Origin: Isochrysis galbana
Taxonomy: Eukaryota > Haptophyta > Isochrysidales > Isochrysidaceae
Direction of reading: 5' to 3'
DNA: 64,000 nucleotides
Assembly: GCA_018136815.1 (NCBI GenBank)
Contig: CM030943.1
Span: 2,955,003-3,019,002 of the forward strand
Below the pieces are notes generated by a model. That model was not told the DNA's origin. It was given only the letters and a program-made list of their open reading frames with translations, and did not search any database. Below, piece by piece: positions 9,493 through 20,777 of this stretch. A program made the position numbers and the translations under genes. Numbering within the stretch: position 1 is the stretch's first letter; each line of letters starts with the position of its first letter.

Positions 9493-11078
9493 AGAGTCTC
9501 CCGCGCTCGCCGATTCCCTTCCGTTCCTCCAGCGCTCGCCCCCTCCCGTTCCATTAGTTTCCCCTATGTTTCCATAGTTTCCGAGTGGTTCTTCCGTCGC
9601 CCCGTGTTCATACGCCGTCTCTTCTTCTAGCTGCTTCCCGCGACAGCGTTGGGACGCCCCGTTCGTGCCCCCTTCTGTCCCCTCGCCTGCTCCCGTTCGT
9701 CATGCCCGGCCATGGATCGCCCGTACCGTCCCGTGTGCTCCCGTCTCCTGTTGCTTCCGGTCGCTCGTCCCGTTCCTCTCGTCTCGCGATTCATACATCC
9801 CATGTCCCATGTTACAGACTCACAACTCACAACCACAACCAAGGCTAGGGCAGGGTTAAAGGTGCGGGCCATCAAAAGTCCTAGTGCACCACCCGAACAA
9901 GGGAGAAATTATACCCCCGCAAATATACACATTATACTTACTAGAGTATTCAACCCCCCTTTCCGACCCCCCCCCCCCCACACACACATTCAATTGCATC
10001 GTGATCACAGCAGAGTAGCACCTGCACCTTGAGCTTCCTCAGCTGTGAGAGCATTGGCTGGCTCTCCGCAGTTGTTGCTCCCCCCCGGGGTGACCCCAAC
10101 CGGCGGCGGTGGACTGATGCTGTCCAATGCTTCCGCCATTACCTGCATGGCAGATTTAGAATTGGCACATGGCCGAAAGAGAGGTGTGATGAATTCTTTA
10201 AAGTCCTTGTCCATCTTTGTTATAATCCATTGCAATCGCTTGCGTACTACATCATCAGCCGCCATTCCATTTATAGACATGGTTGAGCACTGTGGGGTGG
10301 GTGCCTTTGCTTAAATACTAGAAGATTTTTTTTGTGCCGGCGCATCGCGTATTTGGAAACGAGGGGTACCAAATGAAGGCAAACGACCTCCGCCCCGCCG
10401 CCCACCTGCCGATTTCCCACCTCTTTCTAAATCCTACGGAACCACCTTAAGACGGTGTTTGACCTTCCTACCACAGCACTTTGCCTCACGCCGTGCTAGT
10501 AGCGGTAAGTTTGCAAAGATTTTTGTTATCACTGCCTGCACAGTCCATGACCGGCACACCACTGGCACTCACAACATGAGTGTTTGGCCTTTTGACCAGT
10601 AACACTAACGCAAGAACTAGGATGAACCATCGCCACGGATGGAAGGAAATTCTGAGTGACATGCCCAAGCGCTGTCCGCAAGGGGCAAGAAAGCATGGGG
10701 GATGCGGGTGTCGCGTTGCAGGCGAGCAAATGTTTGGAGAGCGCAAAAAAAAAAGGCGCAGGCTCTCAGAGCTGTTGTAAGACAACCGACTTTCTTACAA
10801 CTGCAGGCGCCTGTCTTCTCCGTTGGCCTTCGCTGATAAACGCATGAGAGGCCATGCCTGGTGCACTGCATGGCGACGAACGCATGCGACGTTTTGTGCG
10901 CATCCACCTGACAACAGACGCGGCTATACGCGCACCGTCGTCCCTCTGCTCGATGTGCAATAGCAGACCTTGATGACGGCGTTGGAGACTATGGACAAGG
11001 GCTGCGTGTGCGGTGGCGCGGCCCGGCATGCGCACCGCATCGCCCATCTATTGGCATAAGCCATTCCACATACAAGTC
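9493..11078. other. intergenic, one unrecognised small frame
   Basis: A minus-strand frame at 10005-10280 (91 codons, starts MSINGMAADDVVRKRLQWII) has protein-like composition but no recognised family. 10363-10393 is an inverted copy of 2166-2197. The rest shows nothing that can be supported as a gene. Confidence 0.4.
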
Positions 11079-11855
11079 CTAGGCTCCGAGCTCGGCGGGC
11101 GTGCCCGCCTTAATGGAAAGTGCGTGGATGAGCTTCATCTCCTCGTCAAGCGCGGCGTACACCATCTTGTGCCGCTGGAGTGAGCCGACCCCTTCGAACG
11201 CTGGCGAGGCGATGCGCAACGCAAAGTGCGACTCACCATCAAGCCCCTTCGCGCCCGCGTGGCCTGCGTGCTGCGCTGACTCGTCCACAATCTCGAGGAT
11301 GGTGGGAGCGAGTGCGTCAATCAGTTTGGCTGCCATGCGCTGGCCAACAGGACCAAGCTCGGCCGCCGCGTCCGCGGCCGCCACCATCTGAGCGTCGCCC
11401 GCGCGCGAGCCTGCAGCGGGTTCCGGACCACTACTCTGGGCAGGTACGCTACCAATGCCGCTCCCCTCGGCGAGTGCCGCCGCCTGCCGCTTCATCATGG
11501 CCAGCATGTTGATAAAGCCATTGTTGCGGCCAGGGGTTAGCGACTGGGCAAGCCCTGCGTCATGGATGAAGCTGGGGTCAACCGCCTGAATCTGCTCGTT
11601 GGTGGAGCCCGAAAGGCCGTTGATCAGAAGTGCAGCGAGGCCCTTGGTCAGCTGCGAGTCAGACTGGCCGACGTAACTGATCACCCCTGCCTCGTCGATC
11701 GAGCCGACGACGTACACAGTTGAGAGGCAGCCCTTCACCTTGTTCTCGTCGACAGCGAGTGCGGGATCCATAGGCTCGAGCTTCTTTGCGAGGAAGAGCA
11801 GCTGCTGATAGCGCAGCTTCTGGTCGGGCACCATCTTGAAGGCCGTCACGGTCTT
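11079..11855 (-). CDS. SufE-BolA fusion protein, plastid SUFE1 type (first exon not found)
   Basis: The exon runs from an acceptor (CCTCTTTGCAG) at 11856 to TAG at 11079. It opens with KTVTAFKMVPDQKLRYQQLL and the SufE domain, including VKGCLSTVYVV with the sulfur-accepting Cys. A linker of about 50 residues leads to a BolA domain (MAAKLIDALAPTILEIVDES, SHFALRIASPAFEGV, RHKMVYAAL). SufE takes persulfide sulfur from a SufS-type cysteine desulfurase for Fe-S cluster assembly, and BolA partners with monothiol glutaredoxins. The same fusion is known in plant plastids, so this is probably a plastid protein whose targeting exon lies upstream. The intron and 5' region (11858-13000) are CT-rich on the coding strand, and the first exon could not be located. 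Confidence 0.9.
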   Translation of the reverse strand, partial: KTVTAFKMVPDQKLRYQQLLFLAKKLEPMDPALAVDENKVKGCLSTVYVVGSIDEAGVISYVGQSDSQLTKGLAALLINGLSGSTNEQIQAVDPSFIHDAGLAQSLTPGRNNGFINMLAMMKRQAAALAEGSGIGSVPAQSSGPEPAAGSRAGDAQMVAAADAAAELGPVGQRMAAKLIDALAPTILEIVDESAQHAGHAGAKGLDGESHFALRIASPAFEGVGSLQRHKMVYAALDEEMKLIHALSIKAGTPAELGA

Positions 11856-12436
11856 CTGCAAAGAGGGAGGGAGCTGCGGGCGGCCCGCAGAGGCTATGGG
11901 AGAGGGAGCTCGCGGGTGTGGGCGGGCGCGCGCGGGGACTGGGCTGGTGTGGGAGTGCTGCTGAGCGGTGAAGGGGATGGGGAGCGAGGGGGAGAGGCAG
12001 ACAGGGTGGGAGAGGGCGTCGGAGAGATAGTGGGGAAGGGGAAGAGAGGGGGATGGGGAGAGGGAGGGAGGGAGGGGGTAAGAAAGAGAGAGAGGGAGGG
12101 TGTGGAGAAGAGCTGCAGGGCAGGCAGGCAGGCAGAGGGAGAGGAGTGCGAGCATCGTGGGGGGTTTGGGGATGAGGGTGGGTGGGGTGGGGCAAAAGGG
12201 GGAGTGGACGCTCGGCGACGAGGCGGGTAGAGGGAGAACGAGGGGGGGAAGCAGGGAGGGGGAGAGAGCGAGGGCGAGGGGGGGGGGGGAGGTGGCAGAG
12301 AGAGAGGGGAGAAGAAGCGGTGGGGTGTGTGTGCTGGGAGGACCCCGGGAGTACGTGATACTGACACTCGGATAACAAATAAAATGGGATGAGGACACAT
12401 CGGGTGTGTGGTGTGCTGCAAATCCCACCACGTGAG

Positions 12437-12555
<119 letters not shown>

Positions 12556-12660
12556 CATCGGGTGAGAGGAGAGATTCTCTGCCTCTCCCCGCGATCTCTC
12601 TTCTACTCTCTGCTCTTATTATTACTCCAATTTTATCTCCTCTCCTCGCTCCCCGTCTCA

Positions 12661-12696
<36 letters not shown>

Positions 12697-12989
12697 GCCT
12701 GGCTCCTTCCCATTCTTCTCTCTCCACACTCTCTCTCTACTCCCTCACTCCCTCCGCCCCCCTCTCCTCATCTTCTCGCTCCTCCAATAATTGCGTCTTC
12801 TTGAGGGGAGAGTATTCTTTTAAAGAGCACAGTCGGTTCGGAATCCGCTCCGCGCGCCGCAGCGATCGATAGGTGAAGAGTAAAAATAGACGAACACCCC
12901 AGAGATAGATCTCACTCTCCGCAGAGTACACGTCCACTGCAAAAGTGTTGTAAACAAACGTACACAGGCCCTCGTCTGTAGATCAGGAT

Positions 12990-13375
12990 CCCTGATCATG
13001 TGAAGCACGGCAGGGGCCGTTGTTGGCTATTGGAGCGTGCCGCGACCGCTCCCGCGCCTCAGCCGACCCTCGCCACCGCGCGATTGCCACTATCGCATTC
13101 GCTACTGCCTATTGGTGTAAAAGTTGGGATGGTCTCATTCTCATGGTCTCTCGGCGGGGGTACCATGTTGGAAATCGTAGTCTTGTAAGAGGTCTTGTTG
13201 GCTAGCATCCCTAGCCACATACACCGGCCGAGCCATGCACCAACCGCGCACACTCCCATCGCGGGGGAGGGGCTCCATGAGGCACGGTGGCTGAGCACTA
13301 GGATTAAACTAGGACAACAAGAAAACTCTGACACTGACCTCTAGGCGAGGTGTTCACGGCTGCGGGGTGTGAGGG
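12990..13375. other. intergenic with a degenerate LINE 5' module
   Basis: 13033-13083 matches the MERAATAP module (GGAGCGTGCCGCGACCGCTC) but lacks the AAACTATTG start. No gene is seen between it and the next coding region. Confidence 0.55.
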
Positions 13376-16300
13376 GTGAGGGGCGGCGCGGGGGGGGGGA
13401 GAGAGATATTTATATCCGCTCTCTCTGTGGGGGGGTTCGCTTTTTCCTCTCCGGCGGCCCGCGGGGCGTTTCACATCGGGACGCGCGGGTTTCTAACGTC
13501 TCCGCGGGGGGGGAGGCTCTCTGGTCGCCTCCGACGCCCCCGCCGACCATCGCGAGTTCCTGACGTAAACGAAGGAGTCTATTACGTATTCACGTGGTCG
13601 GTGCCCTTCCCCACCACCACCACGATGGCGGTGGCTCTGACGGCTCTGCTGCCTCTCAGCCGTCCCGCCTACTGGCTCTCTGGCGGCGAGGGTGATGGAG
13701 GGTGTGGGATGCTCGTACGCGATCGGCGGCGCGATGGTGGCATGCTTGGCAATGGCTACACCCTCGTCTCTCCCCCTGAGCCAGCAGTAGAGCTCAAAGG
13801 CGGTGAATTCTCGATTCCCGTCTCTTCCGACTTTGGATGGTTTGTGACTGCTCGCTCTGGGAGCCTCTCTGGCCCTGGAGCTTCATCCGGGTGTGCATCG
13901 TTTCGATCGAGAGAGACACCGCTCACACCAGACGAGGCCGCCACGCAGCCAGTCCGATGGACGCCATCGGCAGGATCGTACGGGATTCATTCGGTGGAAG
14001 CGGCGTTCGCGCAGCCTGAGGGAGTCATCTACTACTACTCATTCGAGTTCGACCTTGGGGAGGGGCCACCACCATCCCCGCCGGCGACGCCTCTGCCACC
14101 CTCAGCACCACCGCTGCCACCACCGCTCGCGCCACCGCCCTTGCTCACGCCGCCCTTGTCGCCGCCCTTGTCGCCCGCGCCCCCGCACCCGCCGCCCTCA
14201 CCGCTTGCGCCCGGGCCGAGCACACTCGCCAAGTCGACCGCCGGCGAGCTGCTTCTGCTGTGGGGCGTGTCGGCCGACGGGTATCGGACGCTCTACGGTC
14301 GCTCCTACGACGGGAATGACTGGGAGAGCGCGCGCCTCTCACGACCACTCGAGTGGGACTGCTCGGCCGGCTGGAGTTGCTCGGCCCCGCTCCCCTTTGC
14401 GCCCGAGGTGGCTACGCTCAAGTTCGAGGCGCTCTCGCCGCCGGCCGTCTCGGCGGAGGCACGCGCGGCGCGCTTCCTGCTTCAGGCGACGTTCGGGCCG
14501 ACACGCGCCGAGGTGGCCACGCTTTCTGCCTCTGGACCAGCCTCGACGGCCACGCTTGCCAGCTGGGTGGCGACGCAGATGGCACTGCCGCCCACGCTCC
14601 ACCGCGCCTACTACCGCGCGCGCATCAACCAGATGCAGCCGCAGCTCTCAGCGAGCGGGGCGACGCACCCACCATGCGAGGCAGGCTCGCGCTGGGTGCG
14701 CTACGCTTTCCAGAAGGAGGATGAGGGCAAGCAGCTCCGCGCGGTACCTCGCTCTAACGGCGATGTGCTGCTAGAGCTGCTCGCTCCCGTCGCCATGGGC
14801 TTCGCGCCGGGCACCGTCACGCTTCAGCCGACTGTTGTGGCCAACGGGTCTGCCTCGCACTCCGGCTGGAGCGCGCTCGACCCAAACAAGGCGTATACGG
14901 TCTGCCGGGTGGATAGTTTCTGGCGGACGGGCGGGGGCGTCGCCGTCGGCCGTGCTGTCGTGCTAAGGTACCCCAACTGTGCCGATGACGCCGAGACGCT
15001 TGAGCCTCCCAACCCGCCGATCGAATTCTCTGGAATGACGTCGCCTGCTGGCACGATCGCCAACGCGCAGCTCGCCAACTTGACGGGCGTGGCTGACGCG
15101 GCAGTCCTCGAGGCGGACGTCGCAGTCTCGTGCACACCCGCCGCGCGCTTCGCGCGCAATGTGGGTGGCCAGCACTACCGCCTTGACCGGCGGCTCCGCC
15201 TTGCGCGCAACACTTTGGATGCGCCGAGCAATGCGGCGGCGGCGTGCCCTGCCGTGCCCAAGACCTTCCTCAACGAGCGCCTGTGCGAGTACCGGCCTAC
15301 GTGCCGCGCACCCGCCTTCACGAGCGCCTCGCGCACACTCGACGAGGCGATGATCCGCCAGTGGTACACGCGGTCGCGCAAGCACGTCTACGTCATCACC
15401 GGCTTACGCGTGGGCGAGCCCGGCGACCAGCCCGACGTCTGCACGGCGGGCAGCCGGTGGGCTCGTGCAGCAGGCGCTTGCGGCTCGCCCACGCCGCTCG
15501 ACGCGGCGACGCGCGAATCGGTCGCCAACGCCATCCGCGTCTCCGCCGACAAGTCCAACCCGTACGTGCGTGACGTGCTTGTTGTGGGCGAGTGCACCGC
15601 CGAGGCGGACGGTGTAAGCATCCTTGGTGCAAGCGTCACAGTCGATGGCGCCTGCTGGACGCACACGCACGACGACAATTACAACGTGTATGACGCCTCA
15701 TATTGGGTCGTCGGTCACCCAGGAAACGCTCGCGTGCAGCCCAATCCGATCGACGCGATCGCAGACGCGGGTCTGACCAACCTTTTCTACCGAACCGACC
15801 ACCCCGTCGCCCGCTGGCATGAACAGAAGCGCAACTTCGCCTTCCTCGGCCGGTTGGGCGACGTGGTCGACTTCGCCACGCTTCCCGCCGAGGTGCAGAC
15901 GCCCGAGATGGCCGCCTATTTTGGCGCAGCCGCGCTTGCACCCGATGCAGACGGTTTCGAGGCGTGTGGCTCGCCCGGCGAGGAGGGCAGTGTGCCCGAG
16001 CTCGCCCACCGGTACGGCATCCGCACGGTCCGCCAGCGCGAAGAGCGCTTCGCCACATACCGGCCCGTCTCCAACGGGCGCGCCTACCGGCAGATGGTTC
16101 ACAATAACGTGGCAATCCGCGCGAAGGACCAACTCCGCCAGCGCGTCGCCTTTGCGCTCTCGCAAATCGTCGTAGCCGCCGCAGGCGACGACGAAGAGAC
16201 CGAGCGTTGGCTCGGCTACTATGACATCTTTGTGCGCCACGCCTTTGGCAGCTACTTTGACGTGTTGCGCGAGGTGTCCTACTCCCCTATCATGGGAGAC

Positions 16301-19300
16301 TGGCTAACCTACCATGGCATGCGCTCGCGCGCCGCCACGGGCAAGTTCCCCGACGAGAACTACGCGCGCGAGATCATGCAGCTCTTCTCCATCGGTCTGT
16401 GGCAGCTCGCGCCCGACGGCACACGCGAGCTCGACGGTGCCGGCGAGCCCATCCCGACGTACGACGACCATGACATCGTCACCTTCGCGCGATCATGGAC
16501 CGGTTTCGAGCGGCAGAGCCCGCGGCGCAACCTGGAGATGCGCGACGGCGACGACTCGTCGCCCAACTATATCGATCCGATGCGCATTCGCGGCGAGTAT
16601 CGCGACGCGCTGCCCAAGATGGACCTGCACGATGGCTACATTGGCGACGGTGTGCCACTCTGCATCGATCTGCCGGCCCGCGCCTTCCTCCGGCATGGCG
16701 CTCGCTATGTTCGCCGCGCCGGGCTCGGCCGTACGATCGGCGTCGACTCCGCCGTGGTTGTGATCGAGCCGCGCATGGTGAGCGCGCTCTATGGCGCGTT
16801 GTGCGCCGCATCGGCGAGCGAAGCGGGCTGTTCCTTCCCGAGTGTCGTCGAGTTGGAGGCCAATCTCAGCTGTGACGACGCCGAGTGCTCGCTCGGCCAC
16901 CTCGACGCCGTGCGCGTCGTCGACGGTGTTCGCGTCGCCTGGTACGACTACGTGCGTGTACCCTGCGTCCATCTCGCCTTCTACGACGATGGCGAGCGCC
17001 TGCCGGAGAGCTCGCAGTGCGCGTCGCGGGCAGGGATGCTTGCACTGCACGGCACGCAAGCGCCTCGCTCCGACGCCAGCGGCCAGCTCTACCGCGCACG
17101 CAGCCCTCCACCCCCCTCGCCCTCACCGCCGCCGCCGCTGCCGCCGCCGCCCCCTTCGCCCTCGCCTCCGTCGCCGCCCCTCCTACCGCTCGGCAACCCC
17201 CCGCCCCCCTCGCCTGCGCCGCCCCCCTCGCCCCCGCGCCCGCCGCAATACCCGCCTGCGCTTGGCGACGACGTGGTCGAGACGAACGCGCCCGGCGTCG
17301 GGTGGTATACTGGCTGGTGCACCTGTCCGAACGGCAACAAGTACGCAGTCGGTGACAACCGCGACGGCTGCGGTTCGCTAGCGTGCATCGGTGGCACCGG
17401 CTCCGACTGTGGGAGCGCGTGGAACCGGCCACACCTCCACGGCGCCCAGACGCGCGTCACGTGTGCCGGCGCTTGGCCGCGATGCGACGTGCAGCTGCAG
17501 GTGGAGGGCACCGGCTTCGTAAGCATCGTCCACCCGGGTGCCGGCCTCAACCGCTTCAGTGCTGATTCGGGGGAGCTCTTTCGCGTGCGCTGGGAAAGCA
17601 ACGCATTTCCAACGGTGGCGGGCACCAACTGCTCGCAGCCCGCCTGCGAGGTTCGCGGCACCACCTGTCTATGCGGCATCGTGGTTGAGGTCGCACCTGT
17701 CTTCACCTCTGCGAGCGCTTTGCCCACACTCCCCGAGGCGGAGGAGCGGCTGCGCATCGGCGCGCCGGCCCCAGCTATGTTCGATGACGGAACGTACGCG
17801 CAGATCAATACAAACGGCGACGGCATCGAGCTGTATGTGCTCGTGCAGCGGATGGCTCAGTCAGTCCTCGACGAGAGCGCGATTTTCGGCTTGCCCATCA
17901 ACGGCACCGTCCGCTACTTCTATAACAAGGCCTCTACTATCACTGTCGCTGGCGGCGAACCCAAGCTCGTCACGCCGTTCCGCTTCCGCAACGCACCCCA
18001 CTTCGTCTCCTTCCTCGTGGGCAACGCGACGACGCGCGATGCGGAACATGAGACGGTGGCTGTGATCGAACACTTGTTCCGCCACAAGAACACCGCACCC
18101 TTCGTTTGCCGCCGCCTGATCCAGCGCCTCACCACGTCCAATCCATCGCCGCGGTACGTGCGTGCCTGCGTGGACGCCTTCAATACCGGCGCGCACGGTG
18201 GCATTACCTATTCAGGCGAGTACGGAGACCTTGGTGCAGCTGTCGCGGCCATCTTGCTCGACCGTGAGGCCCGCACCGAGATGCTAGACGTGGATCCCAC
18301 CTACGGTCAGCTACGGGAGCCACTGCTCAAGGTGTTGCACTTGCTACGTACGATGGAGTTCGACACGGACAACGATGCCGAGTTCGAGCTCGATGATCTG
18401 GACAGGTGCCTCGGGCAGCAGGCGCACCAGGCGCCCTCTGTGTTCAACTTCTTCAAGCCTGACACCTTGCCGCAGGGCCTAGCACGCGAGACCGATGTGG
18501 TGATGCCCGAGTCGGAACTGAGCACGACACCGCTCATCGTTTGCCTACTCAACGGTATGGACGTGCTCACCAAGACAGGCCTGACCTCATGTAACGACGG
18601 ATTCGGTTCGAGCGAGCAGCGAAACTGCTACCACGAGGAGAGGCGCACCGACTATTACTACTCGTCTCTCCGCCGGATCGACGCCACGCTTGGCTTCTCG
18701 CCGTCTGCGTGGACAGGCGGCGGCTACGTGAAGGGCATAACCGGCGCCACTACCAGTGGCGCTGCGCAAGTAGTCGACGAGCTCAGCCTGCTGCTCACCG
18801 CGAGCCGTCTCTCGCCACACGCGCACCATGTCATCACCGAGGCTTATCGCAATCGCGCAGCCAGCTGGGGCGAGGATTCGGCGCTCCGACGCGCGTTGCA
18901 GTTGTTTGTCGTTTCGCTCGAATTCCACACGACCAACTTCAACGAGCGGGGCGAGCCTCGCATTGTCGGAGCGCACGGGCTCATCGGAGAGGGCAAGCGA
19001 TACAAGGCAGTTGTCGTCCTCTTCATGAATGGAGGCCTTGACTCGTTCAACCTGCTCGTGCCCCACTCTAATTGCCAGGCACACCCGACTCACGCCGACT
19101 TGTACGAAGAATACCGCGAGGTGCGCGGCGTCGTCGCCTTCGAGCGCGCGGAGCTGCTGCCCATCGCGTCGCCGGCCGGCACACAGCCATGCGACACCTT
19201 CGGCGTCAACCCGGTGAGCGGCACCCTGCGTGGCCTATACGACGACGGCCAGCTCGCTTTCCTTGCCAACATTGGCACACTCGTCGAGCCCATCGCCGAC

Positions 19301-20743
19301 CGGAACGAGTACCGCTACAGCACCAAGCGGCTGCCGCCTAACCTCTACTCGCACTCTGACCAGCAAGAGCAGGCACAGACGGTGTACGCACAGTCGGTGG
19401 CAAACTCCGGTGTGCTCGGCCGCATCTTCGACGTTCTGACCGACGCTGCGACGCCATACAATGCCGAAGCTTTCTCCGTCGCCGGTAACGCGCTCGTGCT
19501 CGAAGGGGGACCGACCCCACCTGTGCTTATCGACCGGGAGGGTGTATCACGCTTCAACTCTTATGACTCGCTCTCTGACGAGATTGATGAGCTCATCGGC
19601 AACACCTCGTCATCGGTATTTGGTGAGTCGTATGGCGCCGAGATGCAGCGGACTTTCGTTAATGCCGCTTCGCTGTCGAGGCGGCTGAGCTCCATCTCGA
19701 CAACGACCACCTTTGGCAACTCGGGCATTGAGCAGCAGTTCCAGCAAGTGGCCAAGGTGATCACGGCGTCGCGGGCGCAATTCTCATCGGGACGGCCTGA
19801 GCGCCAGGCATTCTTCGTGCAACAGGGCGGCTTCGACGCTCACGGTGGGCCGGACGGCACACAAAATGGCCTCGCCGGCATCGACAGCGCCCTCTCAGCC
19901 TTCGTCGAGGAGATGAAACTTACCGACGCCTGGGAAGACGTCGTCGTCGTCTCGGCCTCTGACTTTGCGCGCACCATGACCGACAATGGGCTGGGCACGG
20001 ACCATGCATGGGGCGGCAACATGTTCCTTGCCGGCGGCAGCGTCAAGGGTGGACAAATTCTCGGCAAGTTTCCCGACCGGCTTTCCGAATGCGAGGATGG
20101 ATGTCCGCTTAATATTGGACGCGGCCGCATGATACCAACCACGCCGTGGGAGGGCCTGTGGCACGGTCTCGCTGAGTGGTACGGTGTGCCGGCCTCGAAA
20201 GTCAGCGAGATCCTGCCCAACGTCGCAAACTTTGCAGCTGACCAGCTCCTCACGCCCGACCAACTGTTCAACCCCAGCCCGCCGTACCCGCCTGCACCCC
20301 CGCCCGCCCCGCCCAACCCGCCGCCGGCACCGCGGCCCGCAGAGTGCGAGGCGCTTCAGGAGGACCGTTTTTGCTATGGCGTATCCTTCACCAGCTTGGT
20401 TGCGCCCGATTTGGGGCCCGACCCAGCGTTCGATGCCGCCGCTTGTGGCGCCTTGTGCTCGGCTTTCGCAGACTCGACGAGGCGGGCCGGCTGCTGCCGC
20501 TTCACCCCCTACTTGCAAGGGCGTGCACCGCTCGGCTGCGACTTCTATCACGACAGTCAGCTCGTCTCGGGCGGTGAGAACTGGGACTGGGACCGCCGCG
20601 GCCTCTGGGAGGGCTGGTCGGGCGTATGCTGCCCGAAGCGCTCGCTCAAAGGCGATTGCGATATCAACGAGGTGGCACCGCAGCCGCCGACGCCATCTCC
20701 GCCGCCGCCACCCTCGCCACTCCCGCCGCCGCCAGACCCCAGC

Positions 20744-20777
<34 letters not shown>

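Noticed and set aside
13893..14774. Long antisense and shifted frames across the giant DUF1800-DUF1501 gene
   Set aside because: High GC removes stop codons. These frames are rich in Arg/Pro/His and show no domains, whereas the chosen frame carries continuous recognisable domains.
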